From contig JAFXVZ010000033.1 of NCBI GenBank assembly GCA_017534535.1, positions 116,248 through 180,247 on the forward strand: a stretch of 64,000 bases of DNA, given 5' to 3'. Each line of letters begins with the position of its first letter. The first letter of the stretch is position 1. The position numbers were made by a program, and so were the translations under genes. This DNA comes from Bacteroidaceae bacterium (GTDB lineage: Bacteria; Bacteroidota; Bacteroidia; Bacteroidales; Bacteroidaceae). The notes under the pieces are model-generated. The model saw only the letters and a program-made list of their open reading frames with translations. It did not search any database and was not told the DNA's origin. Positions 52,737-61,990 of the stretch are shown in pieces.

Positions 52737-53177
52737 TTATTCAATAACTATCAGATCAGTACCTTCAAGGATAGAGTCACCCTTGCTTACATTAATAGCC
52801 ACAACCTTACCATCGCGGTCTGAAGGTATGTTGTTCTCCATCTTCATGGCTTCCAGCACCATCAGAACCTGTCCGCGCTTCACTTGGTCACCTACGTTCA
52901 CCTTGATCTGCAGGATTACACCTGGCAGAGGTGACTTGATACCGCTCTTGCCACCAGCAGCTGCAGGTCTGCTAACCTTAGTCTCTGGTGCAGGGGCAGC
53001 TGCAGGAGCTGCAGCAGCAACTACTGGACGAACTACCTTCTTAGGAGCAGCTGGAGCCTTCTCCATCTCTACGGTGTAGGGAGTGCCGTTCACCTCTACA
53101 TGAGCGATGTTCTCTTCAATATCGCCAATGGTAACATTATACTTGTTGCCATTGATTGTATATTTATATTCTTTCAT
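52737..53177 (-). CDS. Biotin carboxyl carrier protein of the decarboxylase
   Basis: A 146-residue biotin carrier. The biotinyl domain (about residues 70-146) carries the lysine in VLEAMKMENN. It is joined by a flexible alanine/proline-rich linker (VVAAAAPAAAPAPETKVSRP) to an N-terminal beta segment MKEYKYTINGNKYNVTIGDI. It moves the carboxyl group from the alpha subunit to OadB. The gene lies between oadG and oadB. Confidence 0.93.
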   Translation of the reverse strand: MKEYKYTINGNKYNVTIGDIEENIAHVEVNGTPYTVEMEKAPAAPKKVVRPVVAAAAPAAAPAPETKVSRPAAAGGKSGIKSPLPGVILQIKVNVGDQVKRGQVLMVLEAMKMENNIPSDRDGKVVAINVSKGDSILEGTDLIVIE

Positions 53178-53208
53178 TTTTATATCACTACTTTTAAATA
53201 TGGTGTAA

Positions 53209-54165
53209 TTATTTTCTCACAGGTATCTGTCGCATTGCGAACGCCTTGTTGCTCCAAGCAGATTCTTCAACCTTAGGATCGGTGTGGATGGTCAGTACCA
53301 TATCCTCAACATCGTGGATATCGTTCTGCATCTCATGCAGTGCCATACCGATGGCAGCATATACCTCGCCAGGGGTCTCACCAGCCTTCTTGTCGGAAGC
53401 AGGAGCAGGTTTGTCGCTTCCTGCCTGAGCCTTCAGCTCGTTCTTCTTAGCCATGTTCATAGAGATCTTGGCCTGCAAAGTGAATGCGAAGAACAACAGA
53501 ATCAAGCAGCTAAACACCACGGTCATAGCTGTGATAGCCATACCTATGCCAGCTGGGTCCTTCTCACGGAAGGTCACCATCTTGACGTTGACATCGTTCA
53601 CCTTGTTACTGGTGTTTGGAGTCACGTAAGCATCATCATCAGTGTTATTATCCTTCACTTCCCAGTTCTCATCGCCCCGCTCAGTCATCGTCTGGTCTTT
53701 GCGGCCGTATGACTGGTCAGCTTTGAGTTTGCCAGCTGGAATAGTCACCTCGTCAATCAAATCCTTGTTGGAGTTGTACAGACGGATGGTGGTCTTCACA
53801 TTGGGATCCAGGGTGAAGTCAGTGTGCAGGACTCCCTTCTTGGGATGATTGTCTGCCCAAAGCACAATGTGCTGGCGAGCAGGTACGATCGTCACTTGGT
53901 CACCCTTAGGAATAGTATATTGCTTAGCTTGTCCACCTTCTGGCTGAGCCTCGAGGATGTAGCCTGCAACATCTATCTGTCCATAATATTTAACGAATAA
54001 TTCTACCCATGGGCTGTGATCGCCATATTCGTCGGTAGCGTTGTTCTCATTCTGCATCATCACCTCGTTGATCAACACCTTACTGTCGGTTGACAACTGA
54101 CGGCATGAAGAGAAGCTCACTGCCAGCATGAAGGCAAGAATTATTCCAAAATTGATTTTCTTCAT
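53209..54165 (-). CDS. OadG-type gamma subunit fused to an N-terminal lamin-tail-like lipoprotein domain
   Basis: A 318-residue protein. It begins with a lipoprotein-like signal (FMLAVSFSSC, Cys at residue 21). Residues about 30-140 resemble a lamin-tail domain (VLINEVMMQNENNATDEYGD, then SPWVELFV and VDVAGYIL-type strands, here IDVAGYILEAQ). A single membrane helix follows near residue 205-230 (GMAITAMTVVFSCLILLFFA), then a charged cytoplasmic tail, as in the short gamma subunits (80-100 residues) that hold decarboxylase complexes together. The extra extracytoplasmic domain makes it much longer than a classical OadG. Whether the signal is cleaved is uncertain. Confidence 0.82.
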   Translation of the reverse strand: MKKINFGIILAFMLAVSFSSCRQLSTDSKVLINEVMMQNENNATDEYGDHSPWVELFVKYYGQIDVAGYILEAQPEGGQAKQYTIPKGDQVTIVPARQHIVLWADNHPKKGVLHTDFTLDPNVKTTIRLYNSNKDLIDEVTIPAGKLKADQSYGRKDQTMTERGDENWEVKDNNTDDDAYVTPNTSNKVNDVNVKMVTFREKDPAGIGMAITAMTVVFSCLILLFFAFTLQAKISMNMAKKNELKAQAGSDKPAPASDKKAGETPGEVYAAIGMALHEMQNDIHDVEDMVLTIHTDPKVEESAWSNKAFAMRQIPVRK

Positions 54166-54189
54166 AAACGTTAATTCGATGATTAAAAA

Positions 54190-55743
54190 TTACAGTGGAA
54201 TATTACCATGCTTCTTAGCCGGAGTGGTCTGGCGCTTGTTCTTCAACTGCTCCAGAGCGCGGATGATGCGGAAGCGAGTGTTGCGAGGCTCGATTACGTC
54301 ATCAATGTAGCCGTAAGATGCTGCATTGTATGGGTTAGCAAACAGCTTCTGGTATTCAGCTTCCTTCTCAGCCAGGAATGCCTTAGGATCTTCCTTCTCC
54401 TTAGCTTCCTTAGCAAACAGCACAGCCACAGCACCTGCTGCACCCATCACGGCAATCTCAGCGGTTGGCCAAGCGTAGTTGATATCAGCACGCAGCTGCT
54501 TGCAGCCCATCACGATGTGTGAACCACCGTAGCTCTTGCGCAGGGTAACGGTTACCTTAGGTACAGTAGCCTCACCGTAAGCATACAGCAGCTTAGCACC
54601 ATGCAGGATCACACCGTTGTACTCCTGACCTGTACCTGGCAGGAATCCAGGAACGTCAACCAATGTTACCAAAGGAATATTGAATGCATCGCAGAAACGA
54701 ACGAAGCGAGCACCCTTACGAGAAGCGTTGCAGTCGAGCACACCTGCCATCATCTTAGGCTGGTTAGCTACCACACCTACAGACTGGCCGTTCATGCGAG
54801 CGAAGCCCACGATGATGTTCTTTGCATAATTCTTGTGAACCTCCAGGAACTCACCGTTATCCACGATAGCGCCAATCACCTCATACATGTCGTATGCGTG
54901 GTTAGGATTATCAGGAATAATCTCGTTCAGTGAATCTTCCACGCGGTCGATTGGATCGTCGCAAGCCTTGCGAGGAGCCTCTTCCATATTATTCTGTGGG
55001 ATGTAGCTGATAAGATTACGAATCAAAGCCAATGCATCTTCCTCAGTAGAAGCTGTGAAGTGGGTTACACCAGACTTGCTTGAGTGTACGCTTGCACCAC
55101 CCAGGTTCTCCTCATTTACATCCTCGCCAGTAACGGTCTTCACCACCTTAGGACCAGTCAGGAACATATAAGATGTACCTTCCATCATGATGGTAAAGTC
55201 AGTCAGTGCAGGAGAATAAACAGCACCACCGGCGCAAGGACCAAAGATACCAGAGATCTGTGGGATAACGCCAGATGCCAGAATATTACGCTCGAAAATC
55301 TCTGAATAGCCAGCCAGAGCGTTCACAGCCTCCTGGATACGTGCGCCACCAGAGTCGTTGATACCGATGCAAGGAGCACCCATACGCATAGCGAGGTCCA
55401 TCACCTTGCAGATTTTCTGTGCCATAGTCTCGGACAGGGAACCACCGAATACGGTGAAGTCCTGTGCGAAAACATAAATCAGACGACCGTCGATGGTACC
55501 GCAACCGGTAACGACGCCATCACCTAAGAAGTGCTTCTTCTCCTGACCGAAGTTGGTGCAACGATGCTGCACAAACATGTCGATTTCCTCGAAGCTGCCT
55601 TCATCCAACAGCATAGTGATACGCTCACGAGCTGTGTACTTACCTTTAGCGTGCTGCTTTTCGATAGCCTTTTCGCCACCGCCCAGACGAGCCTTAGCAC
55701 GAAGCTCGATCAGTTCTTTAATCTTTTCAACCTGATTACTCAT
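54190..55743 (-). CDS. mmdA: Methylmalonyl-CoA decarboxylase alpha subunit (carboxyltransferase)
   Basis: A 517-residue acyl-CoA carboxyltransferase. [53 protein letters not shown] and [16 protein letters not shown] are typical of the methylmalonyl/propionyl-CoA beta-chain family. It transfers the carboxyl group of methylmalonyl-CoA to biotin on the carrier. Propionyl-CoA carboxylase is the close alternative, but the surrounding OadB, OadG and carrier genes point to the Na+-pumping decarboxylase. The start at 55743 ([11 protein letters not shown]) fits homologues; an upstream in-frame ATG at 55782 would overlap mce. Confidence 0.92.
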   Translation of the reverse strand: MSNQVEKIKELIELRAKARLGGGEKAIEKQHAKGKYTARERITMLLDEGSFEEIDMFVQHRCTNFGQEKKHFLGDGVVTGCGTIDGRLIYVFAQDFTVFGGSLSETMAQKICKVMDLAMRMGAPCIGINDSGGARIQEAVNALAGYSEIFERNILASGVIPQISGIFGPCAGGAVYSPALTDFTIMMEGTSYMFLTGPKVVKTVTGEDVNEENLGGASVHSSKSGVTHFTASTEEDALALIRNLISYIPQNNMEEAPRKACDDPIDRVEDSLNEIIPDNPNHAYDMYEVIGAIVDNGEFLEVHKNYAKNIIVGFARMNGQSVGVVANQPKMMAGVLDCNASRKGARFVRFCDAFNIPLVTLVDVPGFLPGTGQEYNGVILHGAKLLYAYGEATVPKVTVTLRKSYGGSHIVMGCKQLRADINYAWPTAEIAVMGAAGAVAVLFAKEAKEKEDPKAFLAEKEAEYQKLFANPYNAASYGYIDDVIEPRNTRFRIIRALEQLKNKRQTTPAKKHGNIPL

Positions 55744-55762
55744 TGTATTGTAAGGATTATGA

Positions 55763-56182
55763 TTATTTATTGGGGTTTTCACAAAGTTCTGTCAGCACAG
55801 CTGCAGTTGATTTCGGGTGCAGGAACGCGATGTTCAGACCCTCAGCACCCTTGCGGGGAGCCTTGTCGATCAGGGCGATACCCAGGCCTTCAGCCTCTGC
55901 CAATGCATTAGCTACGCCATCTTCAATGCAGAATGCCAGGTGGTGCATACCGCCACGGCCACCGTTCTTCTCGATAAACTTAGCAATAGTGCTCTCTGGG
56001 CTTGTTGGCTCCAACAACTCCAGTTTAACTTCACCAACCTTCAAGAAAGCAGTCTTAACCTTCTGGTCTTCTACAGTCTCAATGTTGTAACACTTCAAAC
56101 CTAAAACATTCTCGAAATAAGGGAGAGCTTTTTCAATGCTGGGAACTGCAATACCCAGATGCTCAATGTGTGAAATCTTCAT
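55763..56182 (-). CDS. mce: Methylmalonyl-CoA epimerase
   Basis: A 139-residue glyoxalase-fold enzyme. [20 protein letters not shown] opens it, [20 protein letters not shown] contains a metal-ligand Glu, and [16 protein letters not shown] carries the His. It interconverts (R)- and (S)-methylmalonyl-CoA, feeding the decarboxylase encoded just downstream. It is the first gene of the cluster and has its own promoter at 56223-56230. Confidence 0.94.
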   Translation of the reverse strand: MKISHIEHLGIAVPSIEKALPYFENVLGLKCYNIETVEDQKVKTAFLKVGEVKLELLEPTSPESTIAKFIEKNGGRGGMHHLAFCIEDGVANALAEAEGLGIALIDKAPRKGAEGLNIAFLHPKSTAAVLTELCENPNK

Positions 56183-56222
56183 TTGTTTATAGTTTTAAAA
56201 TTAAAAATTTTCTATTTGACTG

Positions 56223-56230
56223 CAAAGATA
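56223..56230 (-). promoter_or_regulatory. Promoter -7 element TATCTTTG of the mce-mmdA operon
   Basis: On the minus strand TATCTTTG is an exact consensus match, 40 bases before the mce start. The upstream element is not clear (TTTTC near the expected site). Confidence 0.6.
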
Positions 56231-56272
56231 CACATTTATATTAATAGTAGAAAATTTTTTTAGACCTATTTG

Positions 56273-56304
56273 TTGTCAAAATTATACAAATTGCATTATC
56301 TTTG
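56273..56304 (+). promoter_or_regulatory. Promoter TTG-21-TATCTTTG of the antiporter gene
   Basis: TTG at 56273-56275 and TATCTTTG at 56297-56304 with a 21-base spacer, 30 bases before the start. It is divergent from the mce promoter. Confidence 0.65.
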
Positions 56305-56334
56305 TTCCGTCAATAACTTGTAAAGGAAAGAAAC

Positions 56335-58599
56335 ATGTCTGAATTAGCCCCCTTGATAGCCGATTTGGCGCTTATCCTGGTTTGTGCGGGAGTGATGACC
56401 CTGCTTTTCAAGAAGCTCAAGCAACCCCTGGTGCTGGGCTATATTGTGGCTGGCTTTTTGGCCAGTCCGCACCTGAGTCTCACCCCCTCGGTAGTGGACA
56501 GTGAGAACGTACATCTTTGGGCAGATATCGGTGTGATTTTCCTCCTTTTTGCTTTGGGTTTAGAGTTCAGTTTCAAGAAGATAGTCAAGGTGGGAGGCTC
56601 GGCAGTCATCGCTGCCTGTACCATCATTTTCTTTATGGTTTTTTTGGGTGTCAGTGTGGGCACCCTCTTTGGTTGGAGTCGCATGGACTGCCTCTTTTTG
56701 GGAGGTATGCTGGCCATGTCATCCACCACCATTATTTATAAAGCATTTGCCGACTTGGGACTGTTCAAGAAGCAATTCACCCAGTTGGTGATGAGCATCC
56801 TGATTTTGGAAGACATCCTTGCCATTGTATTGATGGTATTGCTATCCACGATGGCAGTCAGCAACAACGTGCAAGGCTTGGAATTACTGATGAGCATCGG
56901 CAAGTTGGGCTTCTTCCTCATCCTCTGGTTCGTGGTGGGCATATGGCTCATCCCCCTGTTGCTTCGCAAGACCCGCAAACTGATGAGCGATGAGACCTTG
57001 CTCATTGTTTCTTTGGCATTGTGTTTCTTTATGGTGGTGATAGCTGCCAAGACTGGCTTCTCAGCAGCCTTTGGTGCCTTCATTATGGGCTCTATCTTGG
57101 CTGAGACAATCGAGGCTGAGCACATCGACCATCTCGTGAAGCCTGTGAAAGATCTATTCGGTGCCATCTTCTTCGTATCTGTAGGTATGATGGTTGATCC
57201 TGCCATGATTGTGGAATATGCAGTTCCTATCCTCGTCATCACATTGACCATCGTCTTGGGACAGAGCATCTTTGGTTCCTTGGGTGTGTTGCTATCTGGC
57301 CAGCCCCTGAAGACAGCTATGCAGTGCGGTTTCAGCTTGACGCAGATTGGTGAATTCGCCTTTATCATCGCCTCCTTAGGTGTATCCCTGGGAGTGACCA
57401 GTGATTTTCTGTACCCCATTGTGGTGGCTGTATCGGTTATCACCACATTCCTTACACCTTATATGATACGTTTCGCTGAGCCAGCCTCTACTTTTGTGGA
57501 GAATCATCTGCCTGTCAGATGGAGGAATGTGTTGGCACGTTATGCTACAGGCACCCGTACGGTGAACCATGACAGTGATTGGAAACGTTTTTTGGTAAAG
57601 ATTATCCGTAATACGGTAATCTATAGCATCGTGTGTGTGGCGATTGTGACCATTTTCCTGAATTTCGTACGACCTTCTATTACAAGTATTTTGCCGGGCA
57701 TATGGGGTAACCTCGTTGTGGCTGTGGCTACCATCTGCTTCTTGGCTCCGTTCTTACGAGCCATCATGGTCAAGGGCAACCATAGCGATGAGTTTGTGAC
57801 CCTCTGGCATGACAATAAGAACCATGCACCGTTGTTGGCTACCGTCATCTTCCGGGTATTGATAGCCATCCTGTTCCTGATGTCCGTTATCTCATCCCTC
57901 TTTAAGATGTCCACAGGTTTGATATTGGGTGTGGCATTGATCTTGGTTACCGGCATGATAATCTCCCGTAGCTTAAAGAATCAATCCATCAAGATAGAAA
58001 AAATATTCTTCAAGAACCTCCGTTCACGTGAGGTGAAAGCCGAATACTTAGGTACCAAGAAACCGGAATATGCTGGTAGGTTGATGTCGAAGGATATACA
58101 CTTGGCAGACTTCGATGTGCCAGCCGAGGTAGAGTGGGTGGGTAGCATGCTGAAGGATCTGAACTTCGGTAAGCTCTATGGCGTGCATGTGGTGTCCATC
58201 CTGCGAGGCAACAAACGCATTAATATCCCTAAAGCGAACGATCGTGTGTTCCCGGGCGATAAGATCCAAGTAATTGGTACCGATGCTGAGCTGGCGAAGT
58301 TCAGTGAGGTGATGCAGCCCAAGATGGATTATGGAGAAGATTTGTATGAACGTGGTGAGATGATCCTGCGTCAGTTTGTGATTGACGAAGATTCTCAGTT
58401 CTTGGGTAAGAACATGATAGAGAGTGGCATACGTAATCGTTACCATTGCCTCATCGTGGGTGTTGAACGTGGTAATAACGAATTGCATGCAGCCAATCCA
58501 CAAGAGCTCTTCCAGTTTGGTGATGTGGTATGGATTGTGGGTGAGAAGGCTGATGTTCTGCAGGTTGTCGGTGGTGGATACGCTATTGATTATGATTGA
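56335..58599 (+). CDS. Cation/proton antiporter (CPA2, KefB-like) with C-terminal RCK_C domains
   Basis: A 754-residue membrane protein. The first 380 residues form a CPA2 exchanger domain (LVLGYIVAGFLASPH, FLLFALGLEFSFKKI, SSTTIIYKAFADLGLFKKQF, SVGMMVDPAMIVEY). A second group of about four helices spans residues 420-560. The C-terminus holds two TrkA_C-like regulatory modules (VPAEVEWVGSMLKDL ... GDKIQVIGTDAEL; then FVIDEDSQFLGKNMIESGIR ... GDVVWIVGEKADV). The nucleotide-binding TrkA_N domain of KefB/KefC is missing. K+ or Na+ as substrate cannot be decided. Confidence 0.87.
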   Translation: MSELAPLIADLALILVCAGVMTLLFKKLKQPLVLGYIVAGFLASPHLSLTPSVVDSENVHLWADIGVIFLLFALGLEFSFKKIVKVGGSAVIAACTIIFFMVFLGVSVGTLFGWSRMDCLFLGGMLAMSSTTIIYKAFADLGLFKKQFTQLVMSILILEDILAIVLMVLLSTMAVSNNVQGLELLMSIGKLGFFLILWFVVGIWLIPLLLRKTRKLMSDETLLIVSLALCFFMVVIAAKTGFSAAFGAFIMGSILAETIEAEHIDHLVKPVKDLFGAIFFVSVGMMVDPAMIVEYAVPILVITLTIVLGQSIFGSLGVLLSGQPLKTAMQCGFSLTQIGEFAFIIASLGVSLGVTSDFLYPIVVAVSVITTFLTPYMIRFAEPASTFVENHLPVRWRNVLARYATGTRTVNHDSDWKRFLVKIIRNTVIYSIVCVAIVTIFLNFVRPSITSILPGIWGNLVVAVATICFLAPFLRAIMVKGNHSDEFVTLWHDNKNHAPLLATVIFRVLIAILFLMSVISSLFKMSTGLILGVALILVTGMIISRSLKNQSIKIEKIFFKNLRSREVKAEYLGTKKPEYAGRLMSKDIHLADFDVPAEVEWVGSMLKDLNFGKLYGVHVVSILRGNKRINIPKANDRVFPGDKIQVIGTDAELAKFSEVMQPKMDYGEDLYERGEMILRQFVIDEDSQFLGKNMIESGIRNRYHCLIVGVERGNNELHAANPQELFQFGDVVWIVGEKADVLQVVGGGYAIDYD

Positions 58600-58639
58600 T
58601 AAAATCGCGCGAGCGATTCCTCAATAAAATAGATGAAGT

Positions 58640-59617
58640 ATGGAAAAAGTAAAGTGGGGATTTATAGGTTGCGGAGAAGTAACCAAATATAAGAGCGGAC
58701 CGGCATTTCAGAAGATAGAGAACTCTGAGGTGGTGGCAGTGATGAGTCGTGAGTTGCAGAAAGCGAAGGACTATGCTGAGGAACGTGGCATTCCCAAATG
58801 GTATGACGATGCTTCAGAGCTGGTGAACGACCCCGAGGTGAATGCGGTGTATATCGCTACACCTCCATCCTCGCATGCCACATATGCCATTATGGCGATG
58901 AAAGCTGGCAAGCCAGTATATATCGAGAAACCGATGGCAGTGACTTACGAGGAGTGTTGTCGTGTCAATCGCATCTCAGAGGAGACAGGGGTGCCTTGCT
59001 TCGTAGCTTACTATCGTCGTTACCTGCCTTACTTCCAGAAGGTAAAGCAACTGATAGAAGATGGTGCGATTGGTAATGTTGCCAATATCCAGATTCGCTT
59101 TGCTGTTCCACCACGTGACCTGGACCATACAGGCACACAGCCCTGGCGTTTGCAACCAGATATTGCCGGTGGAGGCTATTTCTACGACTTGGCTCCGCAT
59201 CAGTTAGATATGATTCAGTATATCTTTGGCGTTATACTCGAGGCATCGGGTTATAAGGCCAACCGTGGGGGACTCTATAAAGTAGAAGACTCAATAAGTG
59301 CTTGTTTCCAGTTTGAAAGCGGACTGGTGGGCAGTGGCTCATGGTGCTTTGTGGCTCAAGAGTCGGCTCGTGAAGACCGCATCGTGGTGATTGGCGATAG
59401 GGGTACCTTGAGCTTCTCTATCTATACCTACGAACCTATCAGGATTTATACGGAGGGAAAGTGCGAGGAGGTTGTTGTTGAGAACCCTTTGTATGTGCAA
59501 CAGCCTATCATCCAGGCAGTAGTTGACCATCTGCTGGATCACAAAATCTGCTCTTGTGACGGGGAAAGTGCAACGCTCACCAACTGGGTAATGGATAAGA
59601 TATTAGGAAAGATTTAA
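58640..59617 (+). CDS. Gfo/Idh/MocA-family oxidoreductase
   Basis: A 325-residue NAD(P)-dependent oxidoreductase. The Rossmann loop is WGFIGCGEVTKYKSG, AVYIATPPSSHATYA follows, and the catalytic E-K-P motif is YIEKPMAVTYEECC. GGGYFYDLAPHQLDMIQYIF contains the D-x-x-x-H catalytic pair. Family members act on sugars, inositols or their derivatives; the substrate cannot be told from the sequence or neighbours. It lies 40 bases after the antiporter gene, with a short AATCGC/GCGATT hairpin at 58603-58618 between them, and ends just before a heptamer-flanked repeat. Confidence 0.87.
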   Translation: MEKVKWGFIGCGEVTKYKSGPAFQKIENSEVVAVMSRELQKAKDYAEERGIPKWYDDASELVNDPEVNAVYIATPPSSHATYAIMAMKAGKPVYIEKPMAVTYEECCRVNRISEETGVPCFVAYYRRYLPYFQKVKQLIEDGAIGNVANIQIRFAVPPRDLDHTGTQPWRLQPDIAGGGYFYDLAPHQLDMIQYIFGVILEASGYKANRGGLYKVEDSISACFQFESGLVGSGSWCFVAQESAREDRIVVIGDRGTLSFSIYTYEPIRIYTEGKCEEVVVENPLYVQQPIIQAVVDHLLDHKICSCDGESATLTNWVMDKILGKI

Positions 59618-59717
59618 ACGATTTACGATTGACAATTAGATAAATCGCTCACGCTCGGGATAGCTCAAGCAAGCTTAGCTCTCCTCTCGCTAACTCGCGA
59701 TTTTGACAATTGACAAT
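59618..59717. repeat. Heptamer units flanking a 65-bp element with inverted ends
   Basis: Units ACGATTT, ACGATTG, ACAATTA (59618-59638) and TGACAAT x2 (59704-59717) bracket a 65-base core. The core's ends are inverted repeats AAATCGC (59642-59648) and GCGATTT (59697-59703), and its centre includes AAGCTT. A 12-base stretch AAATCGCTCACG (59642-59653) recurs inverted at 60503-60514. No gene is present. Confidence 0.55.
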
Positions 59718-59733
59718 TTAATGATTTGGAATT

Positions 59734-60168
59734 ATGGCGAGTGCAAGGATAGATAAATGGCTATGGGCAGTGCGTATATATAAGACGCGTTCGATAGCTG
59801 CAGAAGCCTGCAAGAAAGGAAGAGTAATGTTGAACGGGTCACAGGCAAAACCTGCACACACCGTGAAAGAAGGTGATGTGGTAAGTGTCAAGAAACCACC
59901 CATCACATGGTCTTTTAAGGTACTGCAGGCTATTGAAAAACGTGTGGGTGCCAAGCTGGTGCCCAGTATGATGGAGAACGTTACGGCACCCGACCAACTG
60001 GAGTTGTTGGAGGTTAGCAAGATTAATGGCTTTATTAATCGTGCCAAAGGTACTGGGCGACCTACTAAGAAAGAGCGTCGTGAATTGGATGATTTCACCG
60101 ATCCAGTCTTCCTGGGTGATTTCGATGACTCCTTCGATTTCGATCTCGACGACGACGATGATTTATAG
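59734..60168 (+). CDS. S4-domain RNA-binding protein, Hsp15-like
   Basis: A 144-residue protein with an N-terminal S4 domain: MASARIDKWLWAVRIYKTRS, then AAEACKKGRVMLNG, exactly the Hsp15 (HslR) pattern. A basic middle (GRPTKKERRELDDF) and a highly acidic tail ending DDDDDL follow. In E. coli Hsp15 binds 50S subunits carrying stalled nascent chains. It is a single gene downstream of a repeat element. Confidence 0.88.
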   Translation: MASARIDKWLWAVRIYKTRSIAAEACKKGRVMLNGSQAKPAHTVKEGDVVSVKKPPITWSFKVLQAIEKRVGAKLVPSMMENVTAPDQLELLEVSKINGFINRAKGTGRPTKKERRELDDFTDPVFLGDFDDSFDFDLDDDDDL

Positions 60169-60587
60169 AAGCAGGATTAAAAACTACCTGTTTCAATATT
60201 AGCATAGTTCAAGAGCTGATGCTCCGAGTCTAAAAAACTTCACTTTTCGCTAATCGGCAAAAACTCGCTTCGCTCTACAGCTTGCCGATTTTGACGCGAT
60301 AAGTTCGTTTTTTTTGTAAGCCTCTCCACATAGGCTCTTTCACTATGCAATGTTTCATTTTCGGTAGTTTCTCTTTGCGACTAGCAGAATAATTTGATGG
60401 TTAAGTCGGCCTTTATCTCTGAAGCGTTAAAAAAATCGGGAAAGTTTTCCGTTAAAAAACTCAGGTTGTCTGAGCGAAGCGAGTTTTTGAGTTTTAGGAA
60501 AACGTGAGCGATTTTTAGTGGAAGAGATTAGACGGATTAACCATCTAAGTTATTTAGCAGCAAAGAAAAGAAGAAACAAGAAAGAAA
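60169..60587. other. Gene-free intergenic region (about 420 bases) rich in inverted repeats
   Basis: No plausible coding sequence lies here. The region contains a small hairpin (AATCGGCAA 60252-60260 with TTGCCGATT 60282-60290) around the motif ACTCGCTTCGCTC, and a long imperfect palindrome at 60388-60554. It separates convergent transcription of the Hsp15-like gene and pth. Confidence 0.6.
60388..60554. repeat. Long imperfect palindrome, about 165 bases
   Basis: Successive nested arms pair: AATAA/TTATT, GATGGTTAA (60396-60404) with TTAACCATC (60537-60545), ATCTCT (60415) with AGAGAT (60523), AAAAATCG (60431) with CGATTTTT (60509), GTTTTCC (60444) with GGAAAAC (60497), and AAAACTCA (60456) with TGAGTTTT (60488). 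The centre holds the small palindrome GAGCGAAGCGAG. It could fold as one extended hairpin, as RNA or cruciform DNA, or be a small non-autonomous element with inverted ends. Confidence 0.6.
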
Positions 60588-61220
60588 TTATTTCTTGTTA
60601 AACTGATTCATCGTAATGCTGATACCGGCGAGACAAAAACTCTTAATCATCTCACAAGCAATATCAATACGCTCAGGAAGAACCTTCAAATCCTCCTCAT
60701 CGAACTCACCCAACACAAAATCCACCTGACCACCCCGTGGAAACTCATTCCCAATGCCAAAACGCAGTCGGGCATATGCCTGAGTGCCTAAGATGTCCGC
60801 AATATGCCTCAAGCCATTATGCCCTGCATCACTACCTTTCGGCTTCAGTCGAAGCTCACCCACCGGCAACGCCAGGTCATCCACCACAATCAGCAGATTC
60901 TCCAGTGGAATATTCTCCTCCTTCATCCAGTAACGCACCGCATTACCACTTAAGTTCATAAACGTCGATGGCTTCAGCAACACTATCTGGCGGCCTTTGA
61001 TATTCACACGATTCACGAAACCATACCTGCGATCCTCCCAGGCAGGAGCGTTATTCTTCTCCGCAAACCTGTCCACCACCATAAAACCCATGTTATGACG
61101 AGTCTTGCGGTACTCAGGGCCAATGTTACCTAAACCTACTACCAGATACTTAATCATACTATCAGTTGCCTGTTGCTCTGTGCGTTTGCCAAAGCCAAAC
61201 AGTCGTAAAATACTCCACAT
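60588..61220 (-). CDS. pth: Peptidyl-tRNA hydrolase
   Basis: A 210-residue enzyme freeing tRNA from stalled peptidyl-tRNA. [20 protein letters not shown] contains the catalytic His, and [20 protein letters not shown] followed by [12 protein letters not shown] is the family core. The first 21 residues ([21 protein letters not shown]) are an extra basic, amphipathic stretch; a start at 61157 (MIKYLVVG) would match E. coli length better. It lies downstream of rplY, with a terminator between. Confidence 0.94.
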   Translation of the reverse strand: MWSILRLFGFGKRTEQQATDSMIKYLVVGLGNIGPEYRKTRHNMGFMVVDRFAEKNNAPAWEDRRYGFVNRVNIKGRQIVLLKPSTFMNLSGNAVRYWMKEENIPLENLLIVVDDLALPVGELRLKPKGSDAGHNGLRHIADILGTQAYARLRFGIGNEFPRGGQVDFVLGEFDEEDLKVLPERIDIACEMIKSFCLAGISITMNQFNKK

Positions 61221-61236
61221 AAGTTATAAATAAAAA

Positions 61237-61278
61237 GCGGATTGATGCCTCACCTCATCGGGTAGTGCGCCAATCCGC
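61237..61278 (-). terminator. Terminator after rplY
   Basis: On the minus strand GCGGATTG (61278-61271) pairs with CAATCCGC (61244-61237) across a 26-base loop and is followed by TTTTTATTT. Read-through into pth may still occur. Confidence 0.6.
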
Positions 61279-61308
61279 AATATTAGTTCTATAGGTCCTG
61301 TTCAGAGA

Positions 61309-61890
61309 TTACTGAGCAGCAGCGTCCTTTGACTGGCGAGTTGCAGCAACCATGCAAACAACAGCTGTCTTAGGATTGATCAGCTCCAAGTTCTCATAGC
61401 TCAGATCAGCAATCTTTCTTGCCTTACCCAGACCCATATCAGAAACATCCACTGACAGAGACTCAGGAATGTTAGTGTACAGAGCCTTCACGCGCAGTGT
61501 ACGCATCAGCTGACGCATCTTACCACCAGCCTTCACGCCTACTGCCAGACCTTCCAGCTTCAGAGGCACTTCCATCACGATAGGCTTCTGGTCGTTGATC
61601 TCCAGGAAATCTATGTGCAGGATATTATCCTTCACCGGATGGAACTGAATCTCACGAATGATAGCTACATAAGCCACACCATCGATATTCAGATTAACAT
61701 AGTGAATGTCTGGTGAGTAAACCAACTTACGTACGTCAGCGGCATTAACGCTGAAGTTTACGTTCTTCTCACCACCGTAGAGCACACATGGAATCATGTT
61801 GTTTCTACGCATAGCCTTCAGGGCCTTAGTCTGCTCAGATGAGCGCTCAGCGATCGTTCTTGCAGAACCGTTCAATTCATAACTTTTCAT
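61309..61890 (-). CDS. rplY: 50S ribosomal protein L25/general stress protein Ctc
   Basis: A 193-residue L25 of the long Ctc type. The 5S rRNA-binding N-terminal domain (ALKAMRRNNMIPCVLYGGEK, then IHYVNLNIDGVAYVAIIREI, DNILHIDFLEI) is followed by the TL5/CTC beta domain (VPLKLEGLAVGVKAGGKM). The C-terminus is short and alanine-rich. It is expressed from a strong promoter at 61991-62022 with a leader of about 95 bases. Confidence 0.95.
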   Translation of the reverse strand: MKSYELNGSARTIAERSSEQTKALKAMRRNNMIPCVLYGGEKNVNFSVNAADVRKLVYSPDIHYVNLNIDGVAYVAIIREIQFHPVKDNILHIDFLEINDQKPIVMEVPLKLEGLAVGVKAGGKMRQLMRTLRVKALYTNIPESLSVDVSDMGLGKARKIADLSYENLELINPKTAVVCMVAATRQSKDAAAQ

Positions 61891-61990
61891 TTTCTAAAAA
61901 TTTTTGTGTTACTCTAAAATTAAGTTTATTGTGCTTAATTCACCATCACACGGTGCGTGCATTGCACACAATGATTGCAAAAAAGCGGCG

